The position numbers and the translations under genes are program-made. A DNA stretch of 64,000 nucleotides from Burkholderia guangdongensis (GTDB lineage Bacteria; Pseudomonadota; Gammaproteobacteria; Burkholderiales; Burkholderiaceae): the NCBI RefSeq assembly GCF_013403875.1, contig NZ_JACBNX010000006.1, positions 1 through 64,000 of the forward strand, in the 5' to 3' direction. Within the stretch, counting starts at the first letter, position 1. Each line of letters opens with the position of its first letter. The notes below the pieces were generated by a model. That model worked only from the letters and a program-made list of their open reading frames with translations. It was not told the origin of the DNA and did not search any database. Below, one piece after another: positions 50,811 through 59,578 of this stretch.

Positions 50811-51672
50811 GCGCCGGATCCCGCACGGCGGACGACGTGACGAGCGCGCCGCCCAGCCCCGCCACCCGCGCGAACAGCGCGCCGACGTCGAACCCGTCGA
50901 CGTCGATCTTCATCGTCTCCCGCAGATGCGCGGCCCACGCGCGCGCATCGCGCAGCGTCTCGACACTCGCGTCGCCCGCGCGGTCGCGCAGCGTCAGCAT
51001 GTCGTTCACGAGTGTCGCGCGCCCGTCCGGCAGCACGCGGCACGCGATCACGTTGTGCACGAACACCGATTCCGGATGCGTCGACGTGTACCAGTTCCCG
51101 ACGTCGTAATCGACCCACTCCGCGCGCTTCGGCGCGAACCGGTAGACCGGCTGCCAGCCTTGCGGCGTCTCGAACTCGCTGACGAGCTCGTCCGGCACTG
51201 ACGCGGCGACGAGCCGGAACGCGCCGTGCGGCGTCGGCTGGCGCACGCCGAGCGCGTGGTGAAGCGGCGCGGTCAGCGTGACGACGCCGAAGCCGACGTC
51301 CGCGAACCACGCGTCGCCGTCGAGATCGATGCGCAGCAGCATGTGCGTCAGCGGGGTCGCGACGTCGTCGGGCCGCTGCCAGCGCACGCGCGCGATCAGC
51401 GGCGTCACCTGAAAGCCGATCGCCGTGAGCGCCATGTAGAACAGCCGGTTCTGCTCGAAGCAATAGCCGCCGCGGCGCCGCGCGACGAGCTTCGATACGA
51501 GCGCGGACGCGTCGAGCGCGACGCGTGCGCCCGAGAACGGATCGAGGTTTTCGAACGGAATCGCCTGCGGATGCAGCAGGTGGAGACGATGCAGCACGTC
51601 GAGCGTCGGCGCGACGGGGCCGTCGTAGCCGATGCGCTCGAAATACGAGGACAGATCGAAGGAAGCGGTCAT
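50743..51672 (-). CDS. nat: arylamine N-acetyltransferase
   Basis: Acetyl-CoA-dependent enzyme of 309 aa that acetylates aromatic amines and hydrazines. The Cys-His-Asp triad is Cys71 (RRGGYCFEQN), His110 (PLTHML) and Asp125 (WFADVGFG). The body ends near residue 285; the final 23 residues or so are read antisense to the tautomerase gene and look unconserved (RQTTAFRPSPSFPSS), giving a longer tail than most family members (about 270-280 aa). Single gene, convergent with the urea-transporter/aldolase/tautomerase operon. Confidence 0.92.
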   Translation of the reverse strand: MTASFDLSSYFERIGYDGPVAPTLDVLHRLHLLHPQAIPFENLDPFSGARVALDASALVSKLVARRRGGYCFEQNRLFYMALTAIGFQVTPLIARVRWQRPDDVATPLTHMLLRIDLDGDAWFADVGFGVVTLTAPLHHALGVRQPTPHGAFRLVAASVPDELVSEFETPQGWQPVYRFAPKRAEWVDYDVGNWYTSTHPESVFVHNVIACRVLPDGRATLVNDMLTLRDRAGDASVETLRDARAWAAHLRETMKIDVDGFDVGALFARVAGLGGALVTSSAVRDPALTARQTTAFRPSPSFPSSRRSG

Positions 51673-51771
51673 GATGGGCGGCGGCCGGCGGAATCGAGGA
51701 CGCTCACACGATAGCAGCCGCGCGCCGCGCCGTCGCGGTGGCGGCGCACGTCATCGGTTCGGGTGATGGGC

Positions 51772-51817
51772 GATGCTTGATGTTTGATGCTGCTCAGCTA
51801 CAATGTGATGCTTGATG
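51772..51817 (+). promoter_or_regulatory. repeated GATGCTTGATG motif before vapBC
   Basis: GATGCTTGATG occurs at 51772-51782 and again at 51807-51817, with further TGATG copies between and after, in the last 70 bases before the antitoxin start. Repeated half-sites are expected for VapB-type autoregulation. Confidence 0.55.
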
Positions 51818-51840
51818 CGTGATGACGCCGGAGAATCTCC

Positions 51841-52071
51841 ATGCGAACCACTCTCGATATTGACGATGACGTGCTCGCGGTCGCTCGCGCCCGAGCCGAG
51901 CGCGAGCACCTGTCGATCGGCCGCGTGCTGTCGATGCTCGCGCGCGCAGCACTCCAGCCCGCTGCGGCCATCCCAGCCATGCGTAACGGCTTGCCCGTGC
52001 TGCCGAACGCCGGCACCGCGCGCCCAGTCACGCCTGAACTCGTCAATCAGCTGCGCGACGAGACGCCGTGA
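51841..52071 (+). CDS. vapB: VapB-type ribbon-helix-helix antitoxin
   Basis: A 76-aa protein starting MRTTLDIDDDVLAVARARAE, the RHH DNA-binding strand and helix of CopG/VapB antitoxins, with a C-terminal tail (RPVTPELVNQLRDETP) suited to binding the toxin. Its stop overlaps the toxin start (TGATG), the standard coupled TA arrangement. It should repress the operon through the repeats just upstream. Confidence 0.85.
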   Translation: MRTTLDIDDDVLAVARARAEREHLSIGRVLSMLARAALQPAAAIPAMRNGLPVLPNAGTARPVTPELVNQLRDETP

Positions 52072-52502
52072 TGGTTTACCTGCTCGACGTCAACGTACTG
52101 ATTGCACTGCTCGACGCCGGCCACGTGCAGCATGAAGCGGCGCACGCATGGTTTGGCCGGGTCGGACATGCGGCCTGGGCCAGCTGCCCACTGACCGAGA
52201 ACGGCGTGCTGCGCATCATCGGTCATCCGCGCTATCCGAACACGCTCGAAACGCCAGCAGCGGTCGCACCGCTCGTCGCGCAACTCCGCGCGCACCCCGG
52301 CCACCAGTTCTGGGCCGACGACGTGAGCCTGCTCGATGCACAGCACGTCGACGTCGGCCGGCTCCTGGCGACCGGCCAGGTCACCGACACCTATCTGCTC
52401 GCCCTCGCGCGCGCCCATCACGGCACCCTGGCAACCTTCGATCGGCGCCTCGTGGCCGATGCGGTGCCGAACGGCGCCCGGCATCTGGAAGTGATCGGCT
52501 GA
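52071..52502 (+). CDS. vapC: VapC-family PIN-domain ribonuclease toxin
   Basis: A 143-aa PIN-domain toxin. The acidic metal-binding residues are visible in VYLLDVNVLIALLD, CPLTENGVLRI, VTDTYLLALA and LATFDRRL, the four-acid arrangement of VapC endoribonucleases that cut tRNA or rRNA. Start is ATG 52071 or the GTG one codon earlier; both overlap the vapB stop. The pair stands between a NAT gene and an exported protein, with no mobile-element remnants. Confidence 0.9.
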   Translation: MVYLLDVNVLIALLDAGHVQHEAAHAWFGRVGHAAWASCPLTENGVLRIIGHPRYPNTLETPAAVAPLVAQLRAHPGHQFWADDVSLLDAQHVDVGRLLATGQVTDTYLLALARAHHGTLATFDRRLVADAVPNGARHLEVIG

Positions 52503-52516
52503 GCGCGCCAGTCTCG

Positions 52517-53215
52517 TCAAGGCAACAGCTTCAGCGCGGACGATGCGGACGACGGCACCGAAATGCCCTGGCTCGACGCGAACCGCACTGCCTGGCTCAG
52601 CGTCGCGGCCAGCGACTGGAGCTGGCCGGGCGCGCTCTGCGCGATGTACGACGCGGCCTGCATGTTCTGCGGATTGAGGCCCGCCTGCAGCAGCGACGCG
52701 GGGCTCGACGAGCCGAGCGCGCCGAGACCGGACTGCAGTTGCGAATATTGCGTGAGCCCCTGGCCGAGCGACGCGAGCCCGTTGCTGAACGCCTGCTTGT
52801 CGACCGGGCCGCGCGACGCGCCGCTACTCGCGAACGCCTGGCCCAGCGCCTGCGACACCGACTGCTGCGCGCCACCCATCTGCGACAGCGCGGCCGGCGT
52901 CAACGCGTTGCCGCCGCCGAGCAGCGATGCCGCCTGCTGGGCCTGGCCGGCGGCGCCCGTCAGCCCCATCGCGGACGCGAGCGACGACTGCCCGGCCAGC
53001 ACCTGCTGATTCGCGCCGACGTACGACTGCAGAAGCTGCGACATACCGCCACCCTGGCCGCCGCCCTGCGCGGGCGCCTGCTGCGCGGTGGCGCCGAGCA
53101 GTTGCGAGCCAAGCGATTGAAGATCGAGCTGCGCGTACGCGACGCTGCCCCAAAGCGAGCAGCATCCGAGCGCTGCCCATGCGAGTCGTTTGCCGGCTGC
53201 GCGAATCGTGTCCAT
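52517..53215 (-). CDS. exported Gln/Ala/Ser-rich protein of unknown function
   Basis: A 232-aa protein with a Sec signal peptide (AAGKRLAWAALGCCSLWGSV, cleavage near AYA). The mature chain is rich in Gln, Ala, Ser, Gly and Leu, with amphipathic repeats (SLGSQLLGATAQQ, GLGALGSSSPASLLQAGL, LQSLAATLSQAVRFA), and one Gly-rich spot (AQGGGQGGGMSQ). No domain recognised. GGAG six to seven bases before ATG 53215 makes this start better than ATG 53227. A GTCTGA/TCAGAC inverted repeat (53229-53247) lies just upstream. Confidence 0.75.
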   Translation of the reverse strand: MDTIRAAGKRLAWAALGCCSLWGSVAYAQLDLQSLGSQLLGATAQQAPAQGGGQGGGMSQLLQSYVGANQQVLAGQSSLASAMGLTGAAGQAQQAASLLGGGNALTPAALSQMGGAQQSVSQALGQAFASSGASRGPVDKQAFSNGLASLGQGLTQYSQLQSGLGALGSSSPASLLQAGLNPQNMQAASYIAQSAPGQLQSLAATLSQAVRFASSQGISVPSSASSALKLLP

Positions 53216-53432
53216 GTGTTTCTCCATCGTCTGACAAATGATCAGACGCCATTGTCGGAGCCGGCCCGGGCGGGCTCAACGCCTGAAACACCTGGAAACG
53301 AAATAGATCGTCAGGACCGCTTGCCAATTTCACGCAATGCGCGGCGGCCGCGCGCATTGCGCACGCGCGCTCGATCGAGCGCGCGTGCGCACCGTGATTC
53401 GTTCCTGCCTCGCATCAATCGCATCAATCCCC

Positions 53433-53468
53433 GCGAATGCGGCGAATGCGGCGAATGCGACGAATGCG
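53433..53468. repeat. 9-base tandem repeat next to the amidase stop
   Basis: Three copies of GCGAATGCG (53433, 53442, 53451) and a fourth as ACGAATGCG (53460-53468) end four bases before the amidase stop codon. GCATCAAT is also repeated at 53412-53428. Confidence 0.85.
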
Positions 53469-53472
53469 CTCG

Positions 53473-54960
53473 TTACGCAGCGACCCACCCCGGCAGCCGC
53501 GTGCCGACCCAGTCGCGCGCCTTCTCGTAGCCGTGCGCGAGCTGCAGCACCGCAAGGTCCGCGCGCGGCCGGCCGATCAGCTGCATCCCCATCGGCAGGC
53601 CGGCGTCGTTGAAACCGACCGGCACGTTGACGACCGGACAGCCCGCGAGCGTCCACGGCACGACCGTCTCCATCCAGCGGTGATAGGTGTCCATCGCGCG
53701 GCCCGCGATCTCCTTCGGCCAGCGCGCATCCGCATCGAACGGGAACACCTGCGCGGTCGGCGCGACGATGAAGTCGTAGCGCTCGAAGAAGCTCGACAGC
53801 GCGTGATACCACGCGCTGCGCTCGACGCTGCCGTCGAACACGTCCGGGCCCGACATCGCGAGCAGCCCTTCGACCTCGTAGATCGCCTCGGGCTTCAGCA
53901 GCGCGCGGCGCGCCGGGTCGCGATAGTGCGCGAGCAGCCCGCCGCCCGCGGCGAGGTGCCGGTGCGCGAGCCAGATCTGCCAGATCCGCTCGGGCGCGAA
54001 CGCCGGCAGCGCGGCATCGACGTCGCAGCCGATCTCGCGCAGCGTCGCGAGCCCCGACGACTCGATCAGCGACAGCACGCCCGGCTCGGTGGCGAGATAG
54101 CCGTTCCAGTCGCCGACCCACGCGACGCGCTTGCCGCGCAGATCGACGTCGAGCGGCTGCGCGAACACGGCCGGATCGTCGTCGAGCCCGAGCGGATCGC
54201 GCGCGTCGAAGCCGGCCTGGATCGCGAGCAGTTGCGCGACGTCGGAAACGGTGCGCCCCATCGGCCCTTCGATGCCGAACTGCTGCACGAACACGTCGGC
54301 GCTCGGCCAGCGCGGCACGCGGCCCTGCGACGGACGCATCCCGTACACGTTGCAGAACGCGGCCGGATTGCGCAGCGAACCGCCGAAGTCGCTGCCGTCG
54401 GCGACCGGCAGCAGGCGCGCGGCAAGCGCCGCGGCCGAGCCGCCGCTGCTGCCGCCCGCCGTCTTCGTGAGGTCGTACGGGTTGCGCGTCACGCCATACA
54501 CCTCGTTGAACGTATGCGAGCCGAGGCCGAACTCGGGCGAGTTCGTCTTGCCGACGAAGATCGCGCCGGCCGCGCGCATCCGCGCGACGACGAGCGAATC
54601 GACGTCCGGCACGTTGTCGCGGAAGATCGGCGAGCCGAACGTCGTGCGCAGGCCCTTCGTCATCGCGAGATCCTTCGGCGCCTGCGGAATCCCGTGCAGC
54701 CAGCCGCGATATTCGCCGCGCGCGAGCTCGGCGTCCCGCTCGGCCGCCTCGGCGAGCAGCGCGTCGCGCTCTCGCAGCGCGACGATCGCGTTCACCGCGC
54801 CATTCACGCGCGCGATGTGATCGAGGTACGCGGACATCGTGTCGACGCAGGAGACTTCCTTGCGACGGATCGCCGACGCCAGTTCACCCGCCGACAGACG
54901 CACGATCGGGTCGATGGGTACGGATGCGGGAGCAAGAAGCGACGGGGCGCCGTGAGGCAT
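53473..54960 (-). CDS. amidase signature-family enzyme
   Basis: Cytosolic amidase of 495 aa with the Ser-cisSer-Lys triad: Lys in APKDLAMTKG, cis-Ser in the glycine-rich GGSSGGSAAALAARLLPVADGSDFG region, and nucleophile Ser in GSDFGGSLRNPAAF. It would hydrolyse a carboxamide to acid and ammonia; specificity is unknown. AGGAGA precedes ATG 54960. Single gene, divergent from the universal stress protein. GatA is excluded by lack of gatB/C neighbours. Confidence 0.9.
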   Translation of the reverse strand: MPHGAPSLLAPASVPIDPIVRLSAGELASAIRRKEVSCVDTMSAYLDHIARVNGAVNAIVALRERDALLAEAAERDAELARGEYRGWLHGIPQAPKDLAMTKGLRTTFGSPIFRDNVPDVDSLVVARMRAAGAIFVGKTNSPEFGLGSHTFNEVYGVTRNPYDLTKTAGGSSGGSAAALAARLLPVADGSDFGGSLRNPAAFCNVYGMRPSQGRVPRWPSADVFVQQFGIEGPMGRTVSDVAQLLAIQAGFDARDPLGLDDDPAVFAQPLDVDLRGKRVAWVGDWNGYLATEPGVLSLIESSGLATLREIGCDVDAALPAFAPERIWQIWLAHRHLAAGGGLLAHYRDPARRALLKPEAIYEVEGLLAMSGPDVFDGSVERSAWYHALSSFFERYDFIVAPTAQVFPFDADARWPKEIAGRAMDTYHRWMETVVPWTLAGCPVVNVPVGFNDAGLPMGMQLIGRPRADLAVLQLAHGYEKARDWVGTRLPGWVAA

Positions 54961-55278
54961 GCGGAGTCTCCTGAAAAGATGGGGTGCGCGCCGGACGTCG
55001 CGGCGACGGTGCGTTCTACTCTACGCGACCTCGCCCGCGCGACCTCGGATATTTTGCATGCGGATTCATTGGGGAACCGACTAAATCCCGGGCTGCGCCG
55101 CGCCGGGCCGCTTTATGCGCATAAACTTAAATTTTTTATATTTCTTATTAGAATACAGGGTCTGCATCGTGCTGCCTCGCACGTTTACGGGCTTTTTACA
55201 CCGACGCCGCATCTCTTTAGCCCGCCCACCCCGATCCGAGACTACGCTACAGGTATCTCGTTCACGGGAACACGCCCG
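54961..55278. promoter_or_regulatory. 318-base divergent region with a 14-base palindrome
   Basis: Between amidase and the stress protein, the segment 55100-55160 is strongly A/T-rich and holds the perfect palindrome TTTATGCGCATAAA (55112-55125). TAGAATAC near 55148 is a possible -10 for the plus strand. No gene is evident. Confidence 0.45.
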
Positions 55279-55713
55279 ATGCTGAAACTGCTGGTGCCGG
55301 TCGGCCACTCGACGCGCTCGCTGCAGGCGGTGCGCCATGCGATCTTCCTCTATCGGGAACGTTGCGCATCCGAAATCGTGATCGTCAACGTGCAGCCGCC
55401 GCTCGAAGCGACGCGGCTCGAAGCGTTCCATCCGCTCGACCGGCTGCGCCGGATCGAGCACGAATGGGCGGAAGGCGAGCTGTCGCAGGCGAAACGCATT
55501 CTGCAGGACGCGGGCGTCAAGTACACCGTCGCGATGAAAGTCGGCCCGATCGCCGACACGATCGCCGCATGCGCGGCCGAGAACGGCTGCGACGAGATCG
55601 TCGTCGTCGCGCCGCGCCGCGATCCGCTGCATGTGCTGCGGTCGGTGTTTCATCGCAGCATCCTCGATCGCCTCGTGCGGATCTCGAGCATTCCCGTCAC
55701 CGCGGTCCGGTAA
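55279..55713 (+). CDS. universal stress protein (UspA family)
   Basis: A 144-aa single-domain Usp with the start MLKLLVPVGHSTRSLQAVRHA and a late VVVAPRRDPLHVLRSVFHRS where ATP-binding members have G-x2-G-x9-G(S/T). That glycine motif is only partly kept, so nucleotide binding is uncertain. Typically induced in stasis or stress. The AT-rich leader with a palindrome suggests its own control. Confidence 0.88.
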   Translation: MLKLLVPVGHSTRSLQAVRHAIFLYRERCASEIVIVNVQPPLEATRLEAFHPLDRLRRIEHEWAEGELSQAKRILQDAGVKYTVAMKVGPIADTIAACAAENGCDEIVVVAPRRDPLHVLRSVFHRSILDRLVRISSIPVTAVR

Positions 55714-55715
55714 CA

Positions 55716-55734
55716 CTACCAGTAGCACTGGTAG
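55716..55734. terminator. hairpin between convergent stress-protein and MBL genes
   Basis: CTACCAG-TAGCA-CTGGTAG is a perfect 7-base-pair stem immediately after the stress-protein stop; GGTAGC recurs just downstream. It lies between converging genes and has no T run. Confidence 0.5.
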
Positions 55735-55776
55735 CTGTTCCGGTAGCCGTTACGATCGCCGCCCGCGCTCGTCGCG

Positions 55777-57069
55777 TCAGCGCAAACCGAACTCCGCCGC
55801 GGTGCCCTCCTCGATGCGATCCGCGCAGCCGAGGTAGATACTGCGCGACACGTAGCTGCGCACCTGCTCCGCGCGCTCGCGCAGCCAAGCGGCCTTCAGC
55901 TGCCGCGCCTGCACGATTTCCGGCGCGTCGCCGGGCGCGGTCGCGAGCACGTCGATCACGTGCAGCGCGAGCTGATGCTCGCCGCGCGCCGCGAGCGTTT
56001 CCGCATGACTGATCAGCGCGGCCTTGTCCGCGATCGCGGCGGCCACCTCCGCCCCCGCCGCCGCCGGCGACGCCGGATGCAGGCTCGTCGGGTTGCGGTC
56101 CCACCAGCCGTTCTCCGAGCGATAGATGTCGCGCACGATGTAGCTCGGGTCCCCGTAGTTCGGGCTCATCCACGGCACGTCGAACCATTCCGGCGGATAG
56201 ACGATCTCGGCCAGCAGCTCGCGCTCGCCCCGGCCCTCGTTCATCAGCCGCACCACCTCCGCGTGCAGCCAGCGCAGCGCGCCCGCCGTATGGCCGAGCA
56301 CGCGCTGCACGTCTTCGTCGCCGACGATCACGTCGCCGAATTCGCGCACGACCGTCACCGGACGCAGGTCCATCAGCCGCTCGAGCGTCGTCGCCCAGCG
56401 CAGCGTGTCGCGCATCGTGCGGAACGGCGTGCCGATGTTCGGGATCCCGCTGATGATCGACGCGCTGCCGTACAGCACGCGCGCCCACGGCACCCAGACG
56501 GCCGTCACGTCGTCGGTCTCCGACGGCGCCCACAGCAGATGGACGCGCCGCGCGCCGTCGCCGATCACGAGACGCTCCGTGTAGGTCTCGCCCGGGTCGG
56601 TCAACTGCATCATCGAGCGCATGCCGCCGGCCGCGCGCCGGAACTGCAGTTCGTTGATCCGGTTCTGCAGCCCCGCCGTGCGCCGGTAGCGCGCATAACG
56701 CGCGGGCACGTTCGCATGCGCGATCACGCGCGGCCGCGGATGGCCGCGCTTCGCGGCATCGTCGAGCCACATCGGCACGCCGACGTTGTACCCGCCGTGA
56801 CCGTGGCTGTAGCACAGCGCGACGACCGGCCGCGCGCTGACGCCGCGCAGGTGCTCGATCATCCCCGCGGTCACGCTGCCGCCCGGCCCCGCGTCGACGA
56901 CGACCAGCCCCTCGTCGATCTCGACGACGAAGCTCCGCCCCTGCCCCTTCAGCAGCCACACGCCGTCCGCGACCGGCTCGATTCCGTCGCCGCTCGTGAG
57001 CGGCGAATGATCCGCCGCGGCCTGGCTCGCCCGCTCCTTCCTGCCCACGTCCGCTTCATTCGTCCCCAT
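55777..57069 (-). CDS. alkylsulfatase-like MBL-fold protein with altered metal motif
   Basis: A 430-aa protein with the metallo-beta-lactamase N-terminus (GVWLLKGQGRSFVVEIDEGL, VVVDAGPGG) and the C-terminal helical/alkyl-sulfatase dimerisation part (RVLGHTAGALRWLHAEVVRL, HQLALHVIDVLATAPGD) seen in SdsA1/BDS1-type alkyl sulfatases. The first zinc motif, normally HxHxDH, reads H89-G-H91-G-G-Y: the Asp and last His are missing, so metal binding must differ. GGGAGG supports ATG 57069 over 57093. It is divergent from an MFS transporter, with a TetR gene beyond it. Confidence 0.75.
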   Translation of the reverse strand: MGTNEADVGRKERASQAAADHSPLTSGDGIEPVADGVWLLKGQGRSFVVEIDEGLVVVDAGPGGSVTAGMIEHLRGVSARPVVALCYSHGHGGYNVGVPMWLDDAAKRGHPRPRVIAHANVPARYARYRRTAGLQNRINELQFRRAAGGMRSMMQLTDPGETYTERLVIGDGARRVHLLWAPSETDDVTAVWVPWARVLYGSASIISGIPNIGTPFRTMRDTLRWATTLERLMDLRPVTVVREFGDVIVGDEDVQRVLGHTAGALRWLHAEVVRLMNEGRGERELLAEIVYPPEWFDVPWMSPNYGDPSYIVRDIYRSENGWWDRNPTSLHPASPAAAGAEVAAAIADKAALISHAETLAARGEHQLALHVIDVLATAPGDAPEIVQARQLKAAWLRERAEQVRSYVSRSIYLGCADRIEEGTAAEFGLR

Positions 57070-57201
57070 CTCGCCTCCCGATTTAATACCCATGATTACA
57101 CGAGTCGATCAATTTAGCCGAAGCGATCCGAATGTCAAGCGGCCTGCACGGTTCGCTTACTGACCGGGGAAACCCCACTACTCGCCCGCATCCGGAGAAA
57201 A

Positions 57202-57234
57202 TAAGCTGTCGCTTAATCTAATACGTCGAATTAA
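57202..57234. promoter_or_regulatory. inverted repeats in the MBL-MFS divergent region
   Basis: TAAGC-TGTC-GCTTA (57202-57215) is followed by TTAAT/ATTAA with a 12-base spacer (57213-57234), in an AT-rich island of the 235-base divergent gap. These are plausible sites for the TetR regulator encoded at 58720, but they do not share its palindrome at 58679. Confidence 0.4.
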
Positions 57235-57304
57235 ATCCGGCCACATGCGGCACGCGATGCCCGCGAAATCCGGCCCCTACGAAGCCTATGAAGGAGTGTT
57301 GAAG

Positions 57305-58651
57305 ATGGCAGAAGCGCCCGCCACCTCTGACGCCGTGCAACGCGCGCAATCCCGCGCGCCGGGCGTCACGCACGCGCAACGGTACGAACCCCGCAAGGCG
57401 TGGGCGATCACGATCTGGCTGACCGCGCTGGCCGCGATCAACTTCCTCGACAAGGTCGTGCTCGGCATGGTCGCCGTGCCGATCATGCGCGAGTTGCACC
57501 TGAGCCCCACGCAGTTCGGCGTAATCGCGGGCAGTTTCTTCTGGCTGTTCTCGCTGTCCGCCGCCGTCGTCGGCTTCGTCGGCAATCGCGTGCCCGCGCG
57601 CTGGCTGCTACTCGGCATGGCCGCGTTCTGGTCGGTCATCCAGTTCCCGGTGTCGCTCGCGTCCGGCGCAACGTCGCTCGTGGTCCTGCGCGTGCTGCTC
57701 GGGATCGGCGAAGCGCCCGGCTACCCCGTGTCGGTTCACGCGCTGTACAAGTGGTTCCCGCACGAGAAGCGCAACCTGCCGGTGTCGATCATCAATCAGG
57801 GCGCGGTGATCGGCCTGCTGCTCGCCGGGCTCGGCGTGCCGTTCATCACGCGCGACTGGGGCTGGCGCGCGAACTTCGTCGTGCTCGCGGTGGCGTCCGC
57901 GCTGTGGGGCATCGGCTGGCTCTGCTTCGGCCGCGAAGGCACGCTGACGACGCAACTGCCGCATCACGCGCACACGAACGCGAATGCGAACGCGCCGGTG
58001 CGCATTCCGTATCTGCGCCTGCTGCGCGACCCGACCATCTGGACCGGCTTTCTCGCGGGCTTCGCCGCGTACTGGGGCATCGCGCTGCTGATGACCTGGC
58101 TGCCGTCGTACCTCGAGCGCGGGCTCGGCTACGATGCGATCGGCGCCGGCCGGATGTTCTCGTTCGTCGTCGCGATCGGGATGCCGATCAACGTCGGCCT
58201 CTGCGGATGGTCGCAGCGGATGCTGCGTCGCGGCGCGTCGTCGCGCGCCGCGCGGGCGGTGTTCGCCGCCGCCTGCGTCGGCATCGGCGGCATGCTGTTC
58301 ATCGCGCTGCCGGCGCTGCCGCTCACGCCGCTCGAAAAGGTCGCGCTGATCGCGGTCGCCGTGTCGCTGCCGCAGACCGCGTTCACGCTCGGGCCGGCGA
58401 TCGTCGGCGAGATCGTGCCCGATGCGCAACGCAGCGCGGTCGTCGCGATGACCGTCGCGGTCGCAACGAGCGCCGGCATGATCGCGCCGGTCGTGATGGG
58501 CCGGCTGCTGCAGGCGCACGCGCACATCGGCCCGCAAGGCTTCGAGCAAGGCTTCGCGATCTGCGGCGGCGTGATGATCGTCGGCGCGCTCGCGGTGCTG
58601 ATCGGCCAGCACCCCGCCCGCGCGCTGAAGCGCCTCTATGGTCAGACGTAA
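57305..58651 (+). CDS. MFS transporter, anion:cation symporter type
   Basis: Transporter of 448 aa with about 12 membrane segments. The first helix ALAAINFLDKVVLGMVAVPI, the motif-A-like loop GNRVPARWLLLG and RVLLGIGEAPGYPVSVHALYKWF are typical of the ACS family (glucarate, phthalate, tartrate and other organic anions). The Asn-rich linker HTNANANAPVR lies between the halves. GGAG supports ATG 57305 over ATG 57245. It is followed by a TetR gene that probably controls it and perhaps the divergent MBL gene, giving a putative uptake-and-hydrolysis set for an organic anion. Confidence 0.87.
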   Translation: MAEAPATSDAVQRAQSRAPGVTHAQRYEPRKAWAITIWLTALAAINFLDKVVLGMVAVPIMRELHLSPTQFGVIAGSFFWLFSLSAAVVGFVGNRVPARWLLLGMAAFWSVIQFPVSLASGATSLVVLRVLLGIGEAPGYPVSVHALYKWFPHEKRNLPVSIINQGAVIGLLLAGLGVPFITRDWGWRANFVVLAVASALWGIGWLCFGREGTLTTQLPHHAHTNANANAPVRIPYLRLLRDPTIWTGFLAGFAAYWGIALLMTWLPSYLERGLGYDAIGAGRMFSFVVAIGMPINVGLCGWSQRMLRRGASSRAARAVFAAACVGIGGMLFIALPALPLTPLEKVALIAVAVSLPQTAFTLGPAIVGEIVPDAQRSAVVAMTVAVATSAGMIAPVVMGRLLQAHAHIGPQGFEQGFAICGGVMIVGALAVLIGQHPARALKRLYGQT

Positions 58652-58678
58652 TCGCCGGCTTGCCCGCGAAAAGCCCGT

Positions 58679-58695
58679 GCGGTGATAATCACCGC
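58679..58695 (+). promoter_or_regulatory. 17-base palindrome before the TetR gene
   Basis: GCGGTGAT-A-ATCACCGC is perfectly symmetric and ends 25 bases before the TetR start at 58720. It is the likely autoregulatory operator. Confidence 0.65.
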
Positions 58696-58719
58696 CATTA
58701 CTCCTACTCCAGTCCGCCC

Positions 58720-59427
58720 ATGAGCCCGGCCCGCCACCATACCCTCGACGCGTTGATGAACCCCGTCAGCGACACGCTCGAGAACGACACCGCGCGGCGC
58801 ATGCTCGAAATCGCGGAGCGCCTGTTCGCGGAGCACGGCGTCGAGCTGGTGCCGCTGCGGCAGATCGTCGTCGAGGCCGGGCAGCGCAACCGCTCCGCGC
58901 TGCACTATCACTTCGGCTCGCGCGAGGCGCTCGTCAGCCAGTTGCTGAACCTGCGGCTCACGCACGTCAATGCGATCCGCAACCGCTACCTCGACAGGAT
59001 CGAGGCGGCCGGCCTCGACACCGACGTGCGCGCGATCGTCGAGGCGACGATCAGCGCGCTCGCGGACACGATCTCCAACACGACCTGGGGCGCGCATTAC
59101 GTGTCCGTGCTCGCGCAGGCGACGTTCAGCCCGAAGCTCGTGAACTCGGAGATGATCGACTCGAGCGCGATCTCGGGCGTGAAGCGCGTGCGCAAAATGA
59201 TCGCGGCCGCGCTCCCCGACATTCCGCAGAAGGTCATGGGCCTGCGCCAGATCTGGTTCAACGACAACGTCGTCTACTCGCTCGCGCAGTGGAGCCGGCG
59301 GCGGCAGAGCGACACCGAGAAGCCGCCGATCGCGGAGCTCGTCGACTACTGCACGGCCGCGCTGACCGCGCCGGTCAGCAAGCCCAGGCCGAAGCGCACG
59401 CGGCGCGCCGCGCCGTTGTCCGACTGA
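58720..59427 (+). CDS. TetR-family transcriptional regulator
   Basis: Regulator of 235 aa with an N-terminal HTH (RMLEIAERLFAEHGVELVPLRQIV, NRSALHYHFGSREALV) and a C-terminal ligand-binding domain of unknown specificity ending in a basic tail (KPRPKRTRRAAPLSD). A later ATG at 58756 is possible. It follows the MFS gene by 68 bases with its own palindrome upstream. Confidence 0.9.
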   Translation: MSPARHHTLDALMNPVSDTLENDTARRMLEIAERLFAEHGVELVPLRQIVVEAGQRNRSALHYHFGSREALVSQLLNLRLTHVNAIRNRYLDRIEAAGLDTDVRAIVEATISALADTISNTTWGAHYVSVLAQATFSPKLVNSEMIDSSAISGVKRVRKMIAAALPDIPQKVMGLRQIWFNDNVVYSLAQWSRRRQSDTEKPPIAELVDYCTAALTAPVSKPRPKRTRRAAPLSD

Positions 59428-59534
59428 CCGCCGTCCGCCCGAGACCGCCCGACCGCCGTCCCCCCGACGTTTCGCCGCGCAGCCCGGAACCCGCGCTGCG
59501 CCGCTTCCCGCTGACGTCCCGCCCACAAACGACA

Positions 59535-59573
59535 ACGCCGGTCACACCGCGCATCGCGCGACATGACCGGCGT
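59535..59573. terminator. hairpin between convergent TetR and MFS genes
   Basis: Arms ACGCCGGTCA (59535-59544) and TGACCGGCGT (59564-59573) pair perfectly around a 19-base loop. It lies between two converging genes. Confidence 0.6.
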
Positions 59574-59578
59574 AATGG

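Noticed and set aside
55112..55125. TTTATGCGCATAAA as a dif or attachment site
   Set aside because: Too short and fully palindromic, with no integrase or second copy seen; an operator is more likely.
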